DNA from: Pseudomonas asuensis
GTDB lineage: Bacteria; Pseudomonadota; Gammaproteobacteria; Pseudomonadales; Pseudomonadaceae
Assembly (NCBI RefSeq): GCF_014646755.1
Contig: NZ_BMNW01000002.1
Span: 124,001 to 188,000 of the forward strand
Direction of reading: 5' to 3'
Length of the DNA: 64,000 bases
The notes beneath the pieces are model-generated. The model did not search any database. It was given only the letters and a program-made list of their open reading frames with translations, and was not told where the DNA came from. Each line of letters opens with the position of its first letter. Position 1 is the stretch's first letter. Below, piece by piece: positions 26,614 through 36,249 of the stretch. A program made the translations under genes and the position numbers.

Positions 26614-27267
26614 CTATGTTCGATGATTCATCGCTTTCGCTAATTTATCCCCTCCAAGCTGGATAAGCGTTACTAATAATACCAGCCCTATAATAACAAT
26701 TAACATCACCATAAAATCGAATCGCTGATAACCATAGCGATAAGCAAGGTCGCCCAGGCCACCAGCGCCAATGGCACCAGCCATGGCGGAAGAGTTAATC
26801 ATCGTGACAAGGGTAATGGTAAATCCACTGATAATCCCTGGCAGCGCTTCTGGTAGTAGCACATGCCAGACGATATGTCGGCGGCGGCATCCCATAGCCT
26901 GGGCTGCTTCGATCAGCCCTTGGTCTACTTCACGCAGACTGACTTCTGCGATCCGGGCAAAGAAGGGCGTGGCTGCAATAGCCAATGGCACGACAGCTGC
27001 CCAGACGCCATAAGTTGTTCCTACAATCAAACGGGTAAAAGGGATTAGCGCGACCATTAGAATAAGAAAGGGAATAGAGCGGAAGAGGTTGACGATACTT
27101 CCAATCAGCCTGTTCAAACGAACAGCCTCGAACATTCCGCCTTTACCACTGGTAACCAGAAACACGGCCAACGGAATACCGGCAATCAGTGCGATTAGTG
27201 AAGAGACGCCCACCATCAGCAGGGTATCCAGTAGTCCTTGCCACAGGCGATCAATCAGCAGCGACAT
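26614..27267 (-). CDS. metI: MetI-type ABC transporter permease
   Basis: This 217-residue inner-membrane permease belongs to the methionine-type importer family, with five hydrophobic segments and the EAA loop [25 protein letters not shown]. The ATG at 27267 has GGAGG 9 nt upstream and overlaps the metN 3' end by 17 bp; a start at 27285 adds six residues without support. It is the last gene of a six-gene operon with flavin-dependent sulfur enzymes, so the cargo may be an organosulfur compound related to methionine rather than methionine itself. Confidence 0.9.
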   Translation of the reverse strand: MSLLIDRLWQGLLDTLLMVGVSSLIALIAGIPLAVFLVTSGKGGMFEAVRLNRLIGSIVNLFRSIPFLILMVALIPFTRLIVGTTYGVWAAVVPLAIAATPFFARIAEVSLREVDQGLIEAAQAMGCRRRHIVWHVLLPEALPGIISGFTITLVTMINSSAMAGAIGAGGLGDLAYRYGYQRFDFMVMLIVIIGLVLLVTLIQLGGDKLAKAMNHRT

Positions 27268-28411
27268 AACCCAATACCTCCACATCGTCGAAAATACGTC
27301 GAGCTCGTTTGATCAGCTCCTCCTGTGCATGGGGAGAGTGCCTGATCGAGACCAGCAGATGGCCTACAGTGCGCCCTTGAAGTCGTTGGATGGCTGATTT
27401 AACAAGCGTGAGCTGTCCACCCAGCGCGCTGAAGAGTAATCCCAGGTCAGGCTCACGGCTATTAGTGCCGTTTAGGCGCAGTTCAAGCAGGAGGGCATCG
27501 TTCTGGCGTAGCGGTTGTGTTAGCAGGTGCGCTTTAAGATCATCTGATAGCGTTTGCTGCAGCGGAGAGAGCAGGGTGCGGGTCACGTCATGGTGGGGAT
27601 CACCAAAGACTCTCCATACGGGGCCTTGTTCGACTATTGCACCACACTCAAGCACGACGACACGATCGCAGATTTCGCGAATCACCTCCATTTCATGGGT
27701 GATCAATACAATGGTCAGTCCCAGCGATCGATTAATATCACGCAGCAGCGCCAGAATGGCCTGTGTCGTTTCAGGGTCCAGCGCTGAAGTCGCTTCGTCG
27801 CATAACAGGATGTCGGGATCATGGACAAGCGCCCGAGCAATACCGACGCGTTGCTTCTGACCACCAGACAGCTGTGCAGGATAGGCATCATGCTTGTTTT
27901 CCAGACCTACCAGCTTGAGGAGTGAGGCGACTTTCTGCTGCCGCTCCTGCCGCGGTACGCCAGCGACTTTAAGAGGCAATTCCACATTTTGCCGTACGGT
28001 TTTGGCAGAAAGCAGATTGAAGTGCTGAAAGATCATGCCGATACGTCGGCGTAAGGCAACCAGCTCGCTTGTGCCGTAGCGACCAATATCCTCGCCGTCT
28101 ATCAGAACCTGTCCTTCGCTTGGTTGCTCGAGTCGGTTGATTGTCCGTAACAGGGAGGACTTACCTGCACCACTGCGCCCGATAATGCCGAATATTTCAC
28201 CCTTGCGAACAACCAGATCTATGCCGTGCAGCGCACGTACTGGTCCTTGCTCACCGCTATATGTTTTACCAATGTCCTGAAAGCGAATATGCGTTTCGGC
28301 GTGTTCCAGTGTGGTAGCAGCAAGGGCGTAGGGCAGTGCATGAGATGATTGGTCTCCCTCTGCTTCATGAGTGTTTCGAGCCTGACGAATAGATGTAATT
28401 GATCCCGTCAT
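27251..28411 (-). CDS. metN: MetN-type ABC transporter ATP-binding protein
   Basis: This 386-residue ATPase energises the MetI permease. It has Walker A ([10 protein letters not shown]), signature [15 protein letters not shown] and Walker [13 protein letters not shown]. The C-terminal part ([25 protein letters not shown]) is the NIL regulatory domain that binds substrate in MetN and gives trans-inhibition. About 40 residues precede the ABC domain, longer than usual, so translation could start downstream. metQ ends 3 bp upstream. Confidence 0.92.
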   Translation of the reverse strand: MTGSITSIRQARNTHEAEGDQSSHALPYALAATTLEHAETHIRFQDIGKTYSGEQGPVRALHGIDLVVRKGEIFGIIGRSGAGKSSLLRTINRLEQPSEGQVLIDGEDIGRYGTSELVALRRRIGMIFQHFNLLSAKTVRQNVELPLKVAGVPRQERQQKVASLLKLVGLENKHDAYPAQLSGGQKQRVGIARALVHDPDILLCDEATSALDPETTQAILALLRDINRSLGLTIVLITHEMEVIREICDRVVVLECGAIVEQGPVWRVFGDPHHDVTRTLLSPLQQTLSDDLKAHLLTQPLRQNDALLLELRLNGTNSREPDLGLLFSALGGQLTLVKSAIQRLQGRTVGHLLVSIRHSPHAQEELIKRARRIFDDVEVLGYVAAD

Positions 28412-28414
28412 GAA

Positions 28415-29239
28415 TCAGCTCCTCCAGCCAGTCTGGTAAAGGGTTCCATGTGCCTTGTCCAGGGCTGCACGCACGGCCGGAGAGTGCTGGTAGATATCGA
28501 CGAACTTGCGTAGACGTTCGTCGTTCTGCCGGTCAGGCCGGATGACGAATTGAATGACGTATTCAGGATGATCAAGTCCGTCAAAAAGCAGAGCCGAATA
28601 GGGATCGAAGGTATTGGCCAGACGGATATAGGCCGGATAGCCCTGCACCAGATCCACGTCATCATAGGCGCGTACCAGTTGAACGGCTTCCAGCTCAATG
28701 ATCTGTACATGCTTGGGATTGGTCAGGATATCGGCTTGAGTCGCCATGTAGCCCACACCGGGCTTTAAGGTGATCAGGCCGGCTTTTTCCAGCAGCTGTA
28801 AGCCACGTCCTCCGTTGACGGGGTCATTGGCGATTGCCACGCGGGCGCCGTCTGGCAACCCTTCGACGCGCTTATACTGTTTTGAGTACAAACCTACGTT
28901 GTTGATGATACCGGGAGCATAGGGGATCAGGTTGTAACCGCCTTCCTTTCGGGCATTTTCCAGAAACGGAATGTGCTGGAAGTAGTTCACGTCAATGTCC
29001 CCGTTAGCCAAGCTGACATTGGGGGCAATCCAGTCGGTAAACTCGACCAGCTCCACTTTCAGTCCCTGCTTTTCCGCTTCAGCCACAGCCGCTTCCAGTG
29101 GAGGTGCAAAGGCTGCTGTCGTGCCGAGCTTCAATGGCTCGTTTGGATCGGCCGCGTGAGTCATGCCTGCAGCACTCAGCAGTGCTGTAAGGGCAAAGGT
29201 CTTTATCCAGCCACGGCCTGGGTTCAATCGGTGCAGCAT
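28415..29239 (-). CDS. metQ: MetQ/NlpA-family substrate-binding protein
   Basis: This periplasmic solute-binding protein delivers substrate to MetNI. It has a signal peptide (KTFALTALLSAAGMTHA) and then PLKLGTTAAFAPPLEAAVAEAEKQGL, the NlpA-fold opening, with FTDWIAPNVSLANGDIDVNYFQH. No lipobox cysteine follows the signal, so it may be soluble. I choose ATG 29239 (274 aa, AGG 9 nt upstream); starts at 29248, 29263 and 29356 are in frame, the last overlapping the preceding gene by 55 bp. Substrate specificity could be methionine, a sulfoxide or another organosulfur compound. Confidence 0.88.
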   Translation of the reverse strand: MLHRLNPGRGWIKTFALTALLSAAGMTHAADPNEPLKLGTTAAFAPPLEAAVAEAEKQGLKVELVEFTDWIAPNVSLANGDIDVNYFQHIPFLENARKEGGYNLIPYAPGIINNVGLYSKQYKRVEGLPDGARVAIANDPVNGGRGLQLLEKAGLITLKPGVGYMATQADILTNPKHVQIIELEAVQLVRAYDDVDLVQGYPAYIRLANTFDPYSALLFDGLDHPEYVIQFVIRPDRQNDERLRKFVDIYQHSPAVRAALDKAHGTLYQTGWRS

Positions 29240-29301
29240 ATCGGTCATCCTGTTCAAGGTCATGGGAGGCGAGGCTGGAAGCGTTCCAGTGGTCGTTGAG
29301 A

Positions 29302-30702
29302 TCAGATGGCAGTTTGTCTGGGTGTCTGGCTGGCCTGATGTGTCAGGTTTCGCCAATGTGTACCGGCATGATCCGGTGGTAATCGAGCGCCTTGGGCGAA
29401 CAGTTTTTCACGCAGGGTGCCTGGCTCGTAGGCTGTCTTGTAGCGACCCCGTGTTTGCAGCTCTGGAATTACCAGGTCGATAAAGTCCGTATAGCTTTCC
29501 GGTGTGACGATGCGTGTCAGGTTGAATCCATCCAGCCCGGTTTCGTCGACCCATTGTTCCAAGGCGTCCGCCACCTGACTGGGCGAGCCAACAATGAGTG
29601 GGTATCGGCTACCCAGAGCGTGCTGCTCAAGAAGCCTGCGCTTGGTCCAACCACTGTCCTTGCCGGTAAACGCCTTGACGACCGACTCGATGGCATTGGT
29701 CTTTTGATAACGGATAGGCTCATCAAGCCCATAGCCTGCGAAATCGATACCCGTCGAACTGGAAAAATGAGCAAGGCCTGCTTCTGGATTGGCGTAACGT
29801 AGATAGTCCGCATGCTTTTCCCGGGCCTCAGCTTCAGTCGGCGCAACAATCACGCTCAACCCCATAAAGACTTTGATAGCGTCCGGCGTACGCCCGGCGG
29901 CTACTGCGCTGGCACGTGTTCGGTCAACCTGATGCCGGACCGCCTGAATATCCTGCCCGCCAATGAAAACGCATTCCGCATGTTGCCCGGCGAAATTAAC
30001 GCCGCGTTCGGAAGAACCTGCCTGGTAAAGCAGCGGTGTGCGCTGTGAGGAGGGTTCGCTCAGGTGATAACCTTCAACGTCGTAGAACGCTCCGTGGTGC
30101 CTAACCTTGTGCACCTTATCCGGTCGTGCGTAGACACGGCCCAGGCGGTCAGCGATGACAGCATCATCTTCCCAGCTGCCCTCCCACAGCTGGTAAAGCA
30201 CGCTTAGATATTCATCAGCCTGATCGTAGCGACGATCGTGCTCATGCTGAGCGGTAAGCCCCATCGCCCTGGCTGCGCTGTCCAGATAGCCCGTCACAAT
30301 GTTCCAGCCGATGCGGCCGCCCGTCAGGTGATCCAGTGTTGAAAACCGTCGAGCCAGCAGGTAGGGATGTTCATAGGTGAGATTTGCAGTCACACCAAAC
30401 CCAAGGTGCGTGGTATGGGATGCCATGGCAGAGACAAGAAGGAGAGGGTCGTTAACCGGAAGCTGGATGGACTCCCTTGCCGTGAGTTCTATGCCGCCAC
30501 CGTACACGTCGTAGACCCCTACGATGTCAGCGAGGAATAAACCGTCGAATAGACCGCGCTCCAGCAGCTTAGCCAGCTCAGTCCAATAGCTCAGCGTCTT
30601 GTATTGGGTGGACGTATCCCGTGGATGCGTCCAGAGCCCATGGTTGATGTGCCCGACACAATTCATGTTGAAGGCGTTTAGCCGAATCTGTTTCTTTGCC
30701 AT
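29302..30702 (-). CDS. FMNH2-dependent monooxygenase (NtaA/SnaA/DszA family)
   Basis: This 466-residue luciferase-like flavin monooxygenase belongs to the NtaA/SnaA/DszA/SoxA group, which oxidises sulfur or nitrogen compounds with FMNH2 supplied by a separate reductase. Family features seen are LNAFNMNCVGHINHGLWTHP, LFDGLFLADIVGVYD and GGRIGWNIVTGYLDSAARAMG. Between SfnB-like genes and a MetQNI importer, a role in oxidative release of sulfur from an imported compound is the best guess. No flavin reductase gene is in the operon. It follows the acyl-CoA-dehydrogenase-like gene by 7 bp. Confidence 0.88.
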   Translation of the reverse strand: MAKKQIRLNAFNMNCVGHINHGLWTHPRDTSTQYKTLSYWTELAKLLERGLFDGLFLADIVGVYDVYGGGIELTARESIQLPVNDPLLLVSAMASHTTHLGFGVTANLTYEHPYLLARRFSTLDHLTGGRIGWNIVTGYLDSAARAMGLTAQHEHDRRYDQADEYLSVLYQLWEGSWEDDAVIADRLGRVYARPDKVHKVRHHGAFYDVEGYHLSEPSSQRTPLLYQAGSSERGVNFAGQHAECVFIGGQDIQAVRHQVDRTRASAVAAGRTPDAIKVFMGLSVIVAPTEAEAREKHADYLRYANPEAGLAHFSSSTGIDFAGYGLDEPIRYQKTNAIESVVKAFTGKDSGWTKRRLLEQHALGSRYPLIVGSPSQVADALEQWVDETGLDGFNLTRIVTPESYTDFIDLVIPELQTRGRYKTAYEPGTLREKLFAQGARLPPDHAGTHWRNLTHQASQTPRQTAI

Positions 30703-30709
30703 GACAACC

Positions 30710-31912
30710 TCAGAGGTAGCTGCGTCGGGGCGGCAGGGTATCGTTCAGGTAGTAGTCGCCAATGGCGTGGTATTTCCAGCGCACGGGGTCATGCAGGGTA
30801 TGTACACGTGCGTTACGCCAGTAACGATCAAGCCCATGCCCTGCCAGACTGGCCCTGGCACCACCCAATTCAATGAGTTTATTACCAGCCAGTAGAGAGG
30901 CCTCTGTACTCAACGCACGCGCCTCAGCGATCGCAATGGAGGCGGCAGCTACGGCGTCTGCGGTCGGATCTTGCTGCGCCTTGTCGAGTGCCCCTCCAGC
31001 CCGTTCAAGCAGGGCTTCCGCGGCGGCGACACGTATGGCCAGCCGGCCTATGTCACTGATCGTCAGGGGGTCTTCGTAGGCATGTTCAACACCAGAGTCG
31101 GGCCAGGGACGTGCCTGTTCACGGACAAAAAGAAGGGCATGCTCATAAGCACCTCGCGCAATGCCTGTATCGATCGCTGCGTGTAACAGCTGGGCAAAAG
31201 GGCCTACCGTAGTAGGGCGCTCGAATGCTGTCTGAAAGGGTACGACCTCATCAGCCGTTACCGCGACATTATCTAGCACGACCGAGCCGCTGCCCGTGGT
31301 CCGCTGCCCAAAGCCAGACCAGTCATCAATGACGGTTACGCCCTCACGGGTACGCGGAATAAAGGCCAGCCGCTGCTTGCCTTCGTCATCCACAACCGAG
31401 GTGGGGATGCGCTGAGCATACAGTGCACCGGTTGCATAGAACTTGCGCCCGTTGACCTTGAAACTGGCCCCGTCAGATGTAAGCCGGGTAGTGCGGTCCA
31501 GTACCGTCCTGGTGCCAATCTCGGCCAGTGCATTGCCGTAGCGGGCACCCGTCAGCACCTCGGTATACAGCTTGCGCTGCTGTTCAGCATTGCCATTTAC
31601 GCGTAGCACTTCCAAGGCGTAGTAGTGATTTTGCGGTATCTGGCCCAGGGAGCCATCCGCCGCCGCAATAATAGCGATGACCTTAGCAAGCGTTACGCTG
31701 GAGACCTCAGCACCTCCCAGCGCTTTGGGCACTGTAATGGCCCAGAGCCCGGACTGGGAGAACTGGTCCAATTCACTCCACGGCAGCGTCCGATGTTGAT
31801 CCCGCTGAGCGGCGTCTTGCTTGAAAAGGGCGGCCAGCTCGGTAGCAACTCTCAATGCCTGTTCATCACTTTCGATCCGGTCGGCAATACCGTGCAGCAC
31901 AGGTGCATTCAT
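30710..31912 (-). CDS. SfnB-like acyl-CoA dehydrogenase family flavoprotein (2)
   Basis: This 400-residue protein has the acyl-CoA dehydrogenase fold as used by SfnB and DszC/DibT-like flavin monooxygenases. It shows LPWSELDQFSQSGLWAITVPKALGG, IPQNHYYALEVL, DDWSGFGQRTTGSGSVVLDNV and DRYWRNARVHTLHDPVRWKYHAIG. The terminal RNARVHTLHDP block is typical of the SfnB/DszC side of the family. It is a clear paralogue of the gene 3 bp upstream, sharing these motifs. It probably oxygenates a sulfur compound during sulfate starvation; the substrate is unknown. Confidence 0.87.
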   Translation of the reverse strand: MNAPVLHGIADRIESDEQALRVATELAALFKQDAAQRDQHRTLPWSELDQFSQSGLWAITVPKALGGAEVSSVTLAKVIAIIAAADGSLGQIPQNHYYALEVLRVNGNAEQQRKLYTEVLTGARYGNALAEIGTRTVLDRTTRLTSDGASFKVNGRKFYATGALYAQRIPTSVVDDEGKQRLAFIPRTREGVTVIDDWSGFGQRTTGSGSVVLDNVAVTADEVVPFQTAFERPTTVGPFAQLLHAAIDTGIARGAYEHALLFVREQARPWPDSGVEHAYEDPLTISDIGRLAIRVAAAEALLERAGGALDKAQQDPTADAVAAASIAIAEARALSTEASLLAGNKLIELGGARASLAGHGLDRYWRNARVHTLHDPVRWKYHAIGDYYLNDTLPPRRSYL

Positions 31913-31915
31913 GAC

Positions 31916-33154
31916 TCAAATCCAGGCGTGGCGGGCAGGGGAAATACCGTTCAGGTGATAGTTGCCAATGGCATGTACCTTCCAGCGCACGGGGTCATGA
32001 AGGGTGTGCGTTCGAGCATTACGCCAATGTCGGTCAAGGTTGAACTCGGCCAGCGTGGCTCGGCTACCAGCCAGCTCGAAGAGTTTTTCACTTGCGGCTA
32101 GCGCAATCTCAGAGGTCAGTACCTTGGCTTGGGCTACTGCAATCGAGGCTTGAGCAGCCTGCAATTCATCAATCGGCTTGTCTTTGAAAGAATCAAGCAC
32201 CTCGGCTGCCTTTCGTAGTAGCGCTTCAGCTGCATGCAGTTCAACTTCCAGCCGTCCGACATCTGCAATCAGATAAGGCTCATTTCGTGCCTCAGTAATA
32301 CCAGCCTCAGGCCAAGGCCTGGTTTTACCAACAACAAAGCACTTCAGATCAGCCAGAGCAGACAGGGCTATGCCTGCATCGATGGCTGCATGGATCAACT
32401 GCGCATACGCACCTTGCAAGGAAGGCTTAGTGCTTAGCAATCCGCTCGGAATAATGTCTTCGGCGGAGAGACGTACATTATTGAGAATGACTGTTCCGCT
32501 TGCTGTGGTGCGCTGTCCAAAGCCGGACCAGTCATCAATGATTCGAAGCCCCGGTGTTCCGCGCCGAACAAACGCCATGACTTGTCGTCCGGTTTCATCC
32601 AATGCCTTGACGGTTACCCAATGAGCAAACAGGGCACCTGTCGAATAAAATTTTTCGCCGTTCAAGCGGAAGTGATCACCTTCGGGTGTCAGGCGCGCTT
32701 TCAGGTCCAATGTATGTTTGCTGCCACGCTCGGGGCCTGCATTGCCTATTCTCCAGCCAGCCAATACGCTTTCAAATAGGCGCTGCTGTTGCTCGGCAGA
32801 CGCTACGCTTCGGATGACATTGAGAATGCTGAAATGATTCTGGGGAATTTGAGCCAGTGCTGGATCAGCCTTGGCAATGATCTTGAAGATTTCAGCGATC
32901 GTCACAAAGGAAACCTGAGGGCCCCCAAAGGCTCTGGGAACGAATACGCTACCCAGACCGCTGGTAGTAAAACGCTCGATTTCGGCCCAGGGAAGTTTGC
33001 GCTCCTGGTCACGCAGCGATGCTTCTTGCGCAGCGAAACGGGCTAGCTCATGAGCAGCAGCAATGGCTTCGGCGTCGGTAGTGAGAATACGGGCAGGGTA
33101 GACCGGTGGAGCTACATCCTGATCGTTATCAAGAAGAGTATCTGGCTTGAGCAT
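31916..33154 (-). CDS. SfnB-like sulfur acquisition oxidoreductase (1)
   Basis: First gene of the organosulfur operon, 412 aa. It has the SfnB/DszC acyl-CoA-dehydrogenase fold with LPWAEIERFTTSGLGSVFVPRAFGG, IPQNHFSILNVI, DDWSGFGQRTTASGTVILNNV and DRHWRNARTHTLHDPVRWK. The ATG at 33154 has GAGG close upstream; a TTG at 33166 is an alternative. The tandem pair suggests duplication, perhaps with different substrates or successive oxidation steps. Regulation by CysB or SfnR is likely by analogy but no site is recognised in the upstream 170 bp. Confidence 0.87.
   Translation of the reverse strand: MLKPDTLLDNDQDVAPPVYPARILTTDAEAIAAAHELARFAAQEASLRDQERKLPWAEIERFTTSGLGSVFVPRAFGGPQVSFVTIAEIFKIIAKADPALAQIPQNHFSILNVIRSVASAEQQQRLFESVLAGWRIGNAGPERGSKHTLDLKARLTPEGDHFRLNGEKFYSTGALFAHWVTVKALDETGRQVMAFVRRGTPGLRIIDDWSGFGQRTTASGTVILNNVRLSAEDIIPSGLLSTKPSLQGAYAQLIHAAIDAGIALSALADLKCFVVGKTRPWPEAGITEARNEPYLIADVGRLEVELHAAEALLRKAAEVLDSFKDKPIDELQAAQASIAVAQAKVLTSEIALAASEKLFELAGSRATLAEFNLDRHWRNARTHTLHDPVRWKVHAIGNYHLNGISPARHAWI
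31933..31940 (+). other. KOPS-like octamer GGGCAGGG
   Basis: Matches GGGNAGGG on the + strand, pointing right towards dif, inside an SfnB-like gene that runs on the other strand. Confidence 0.65.
33091..33098 (+). other. KOPS-like octamer GGGCAGGG
   Basis: Matches GGGNAGGG on the + strand, pointing right towards dif. Confidence 0.65.
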
Positions 33155-33323
33155 ACGGCCTCGCAATGAGCAATGCCGGCCAGATCCACAGCGGAGCCGG
33201 ACCGACAGATGAAAAGTCAGTGCAGGTCCGGTGATCCGGTAAATAGACGTTAAAGTAATTTAAAAAGAGTTATAAATACTTTCTAGCTATAAGCTTAGAG
33301 CGAGCTTAAGGGCAGAAGGCTCG

Positions 33324-34229
33324 TTACTCAGGCTGTAAGCTCAAGAGGGCGTCTACAAGCGACTCAGCCAGATATTCCACCGAAAAAACACCACCATAGG
33401 TCCAGGTAGAGCGGACCGTAGCGAAACGGTGGTTTTGTACGAATGGCATGGCTTGCCATAAGCGAGTGGGAAAGAGTTTATCTTTCTGGGAGAAAGGCTC
33501 GATATGCAGAACGACCCCTTCATGGATCCTTCCTAGCTCACTGATTGGCTTTTGTGTAATGCCCCAGGCGGTGGCGGGCAGGGGATAAGCTGGCTTGAGG
33601 TGCAGCAGGTCCATGGCATATTGAGGCATGGAGTTGTCCCCATATACATAGGCTACTGCAGGCGTAGAGAAGCGAATAATCGTGACCTCCGGTAGCCTCC
33701 CATGAAAGTGATCAATCACTTGCTGCCGTAACCCAGCGATATGGGTGTCCATTTCAGCCAGTCGCTGTTGCGCTTGGTCAAGATGATTGAATTGTCTGGC
33801 CAACTTTAGATAGTTCTGCCGCGCCGTTTCGTAATTGTTGTGATCCTGACGATAGCTGTCGAATGATTCTACAGGTGCGATTCGCTCAAGCTTGTCACGC
33901 AGATCATCGAGGGCGGGGCTAGAAATGATCAGATCCGGCTTGAGTTCTGCCAGAAGCTCAAGATTAGGCTCGACGCGGCTACCGGCATTGAGTACCGCCT
34001 CTGGCAAGGCAGGACGCACGACCCAGACCTTATAGTCATCGGCATCCGCTACGGCCAGTGGCGTAATGCCCATTTCAACCAGATGCTCGGCAGCTTCCCA
34101 TGTCAGTGCCACTACACGCTGCGGTGTTTCTGCGGAATAGGCTAGTGTGCTGCCAAGCAGCATTAATACTGTTACGAAACAGTGAGAAAGAGCGCCGTTC
34201 AGGCGGTGCGTGAAGTGTCTTAGGCACAT
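33324..34229 (-). CDS. fhuD: Iron-siderophore ABC transporter substrate-binding protein
   Basis: Periplasmic binding protein for ferric siderophore, 301 aa. After a signal peptide (VTVLMLLGSTLAYSA) it has the FhuD/BtuF-type opening PQRVVALTWEAAEHLVEMGITPLAV, then LLAELKPDLIISSPA and the long linking helix region. The ATG at 34229 overlaps the fhuB 3' end by 10 bp; the longer frame to 34478 lies inside fhuB and is discarded. Last gene of fhuF-C-B-D. The FhuB-like double permease suggests hydroxamate siderophores, but specificity is not proven. Confidence 0.9.
   Translation of the reverse strand: MCLRHFTHRLNGALSHCFVTVLMLLGSTLAYSAETPQRVVALTWEAAEHLVEMGITPLAVADADDYKVWVVRPALPEAVLNAGSRVEPNLELLAELKPDLIISSPALDDLRDKLERIAPVESFDSYRQDHNNYETARQNYLKLARQFNHLDQAQQRLAEMDTHIAGLRQQVIDHFHGRLPEVTIIRFSTPAVAYVYGDNSMPQYAMDLLHLKPAYPLPATAWGITQKPISELGRIHEGVVLHIEPFSQKDKLFPTRLWQAMPFVQNHRFATVRSTWTYGGVFSVEYLAESLVDALLSLQPE
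33576..33583 (+). other. KOPS-like octamer GGGCAGGG
   Basis: Matches GGGNAGGG on the + strand, pointing right towards dif, inside fhuD. Confidence 0.65.
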
Positions 34230-36247
34230 CGCTGCTTGGCCAACAAAATGATGAAATAAACACCGCATAGTACAGAGGCCACAATGCCTACCGGCATCTG
34301 AAGCGGGTAGATCATCACACGACCAACCCAGTCTGCGATAAGCATCAGAACGCTGCCAAGTGTGGCCGCTAATAACAGTTGCGGAAGCACCTTTTTTGCG
34401 CCCAGGATCGCAGCAATATGAGGCGCGAGCAGACCCAAAAAGGCCACCGGCCCCATAACGCTGGTGACAAGTGCACACATTAGTGAGACCAGAACCAGCA
34501 ATATGATACGTATCCGCGTCAGGTTCAGGCCACGACCCAAAGCTACACCATCGCTGATGGAAATCAGCGAAAGGCCTCGGTGAAACAACAGGCTAATGCC
34601 CCCAATAATCACCACGCCCATCCACAACCCCACCGCCTGGTTGGCTGAAACGCGGTAGGTTGAGCCGGCTAGCCATCCCATAATGGCAAAGGAGTCTGCC
34701 GTCCCCTTGGCTAGAGCAAATTGAAGGATGGCATCCAGTAATGCCATGAGCGATATCCCTACCAGAGCCAACATCCCGGGGGCATATTGATGTCTTCGAC
34801 CAAACAGCAGCAGCACCCCTAGAACCAGCATACTGCCGGCAAACGCTGCAAGCGGGCCGCCTGCCGTTTGAATGGTCCCACCCGTGACAAATGCACTCAT
34901 TAACAAGGCCAGGGTAGCCCCTGCCGACAGGCCAAGGATATCGGGGCTTGCTAGCGGGTTACGTAAAAGACGCTGAAGAATGACCCCCGCAATGGCTAAC
35001 CCGAAACCGGCTGAGGCAGCTGTCAACGTCCGTGGCCAGCGTAACGACCAAACAAGGGGAGAGGGCCAGTTTAGCTGCCAGCCATGGGCGCTTCGAGCTA
35101 AGCACAGCGTCAGCAAGGCAATCGCCAAGGTAGCGCTCAGAATGAGTACCCAGCCTAAGGGGGTGATTGTTCTTTCGATATTGCCTGGAAGGCTCAATCC
35201 GCGTTGGTCTTCAGCCGACATCTTACGGCGCGAGAGCCATAGAAGTGCCGGGGCACCAATCAGCGCAGCTGCTGCTCCGCTAGGAATTAGGTTTATCGTC
35301 CATTGGCTGGCGAGCACTGCAAGTGCATCAGTTGTCAGCAGCAGAACGGCGCCTAGTATTGTGCTGTAAAGCAATTCATCGAATGCAGTACGAGCACCAA
35401 ACAATCGCGCAAGGTTAGGGGTTAACAGCCCGATGAATCCGATCAAGCCAACGGCTGTAATGGAAACGGAAGTCAGCCAGAGGGAGGCAAGAAACAGTAC
35501 CAGCATAACCGGCCACAAACTCATGCCTCGTGCTTGCGCGCCTTCGCTACCAAGGCGCAACAACGTTAGCGGGCGTTGGGCAAACGCGAGGATAAGCAGA
35601 CCAACTGCCAACTTGGGCAACAGCCAGACCACCCAGTGCCAGTCCATTTGGGCAAGGTCCCCAGCTCCCCAAAGGAAAAGGTTGCGGGCGTACTGATCAT
35701 TCAATAATACAAGGCCGGAAGCTACCGCGCCCAACAACAAGTTCATGGCCATTCCGGCCAGGACGATAGGGAGCCCGGCAATACCGGCTCGGCCTGCAAT
35801 TAACAGCACAATACCTACGGCGGCCATTGCACCGAGTAGCGCGGGCCACTCTCCATGTTCGGCGGCCAGGGTCGGTGCTATGAGCGTGGCACAAACCAAC
35901 CCTAGCCAAGCCCCTGAGGCCGAGCCGATTGTCATGGGGGAAACCAGGCGATTCTGCGTCAATTGTTGGAGGAGACTGCCGGATAGCCCCAAGGCAGCCC
36001 CGACCAGAAGGCCCATCACAACACGCGGCAAGGCCGAGTCACGAAACTGTAGTACCGTGAAATCCTGGCTGGAAAAGTCGAACAGCGCCAGCCACTGCTG
36101 ATTTAGGGAGAGTGAAGAGCCGATCTGCAGATGCGCTAGCAGGATCAATAGCAACGCCAGCAGCGTAAGTGGATACCGCAACAGGCCAGGCGTTATGGAG
36201 GATAGGGGTCTGGACGGACTACCCGCCTCGGTGTGAGTGACTTGCAT
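34220..36247 (-). CDS. fhuB: Fused iron-siderophore ABC permease (FhuB type)
   Basis: This 675-residue inner-membrane protein is two FecCD permease halves fused, as in FhuB, with about 20 hydrophobic segments. The repeated family blocks are visible: RLPRVVMGLLVGAALGLSGSLLQ-like near the N-terminus (DSALPRVVMGLLVG) and again RWPRTLTAASAGFGLAIAGVILQ. NPLASPDILGLSAGA occurs in the second half; the first half has NRLVSPMTIGSASGA. It begins 3 bp after fhuC and overlaps fhuD. It moves ferric siderophore from periplasm to cytoplasm. Confidence 0.92.
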   Translation of the reverse strand: MQVTHTEAGSPSRPLSSITPGLLRYPLTLLALLLILLAHLQIGSSLSLNQQWLALFDFSSQDFTVLQFRDSALPRVVMGLLVGAALGLSGSLLQQLTQNRLVSPMTIGSASGAWLGLVCATLIAPTLAAEHGEWPALLGAMAAVGIVLLIAGRAGIAGLPIVLAGMAMNLLLGAVASGLVLLNDQYARNLFLWGAGDLAQMDWHWVVWLLPKLAVGLLILAFAQRPLTLLRLGSEGAQARGMSLWPVMLVLFLASLWLTSVSITAVGLIGFIGLLTPNLARLFGARTAFDELLYSTILGAVLLLTTDALAVLASQWTINLIPSGAAAALIGAPALLWLSRRKMSAEDQRGLSLPGNIERTITPLGWVLILSATLAIALLTLCLARSAHGWQLNWPSPLVWSLRWPRTLTAASAGFGLAIAGVILQRLLRNPLASPDILGLSAGATLALLMSAFVTGGTIQTAGGPLAAFAGSMLVLGVLLLFGRRHQYAPGMLALVGISLMALLDAILQFALAKGTADSFAIMGWLAGSTYRVSANQAVGLWMGVVIIGGISLLFHRGLSLISISDGVALGRGLNLTRIRIILLVLVSLMCALVTSVMGPVAFLGLLAPHIAAILGAKKVLPQLLLAATLGSVLMLIADWVGRVMIYPLQMPVGIVASVLCGVYFIILLAKQRCA

Positions 36248-36249
36248 GC

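Noticed and set aside
28415-29356. metQ starting at 29356
   Set aside because: Would overlap the upstream monooxygenase gene by 55 bp and add about 40 residues before the signal peptide; 29239 has a better ribosome site.
33324-34478. Longer version of fhuD starting at 34478
   Set aside because: The extra 83 residues lie inside fhuB in another frame and precede the real signal peptide; ATG 34229 is correct.
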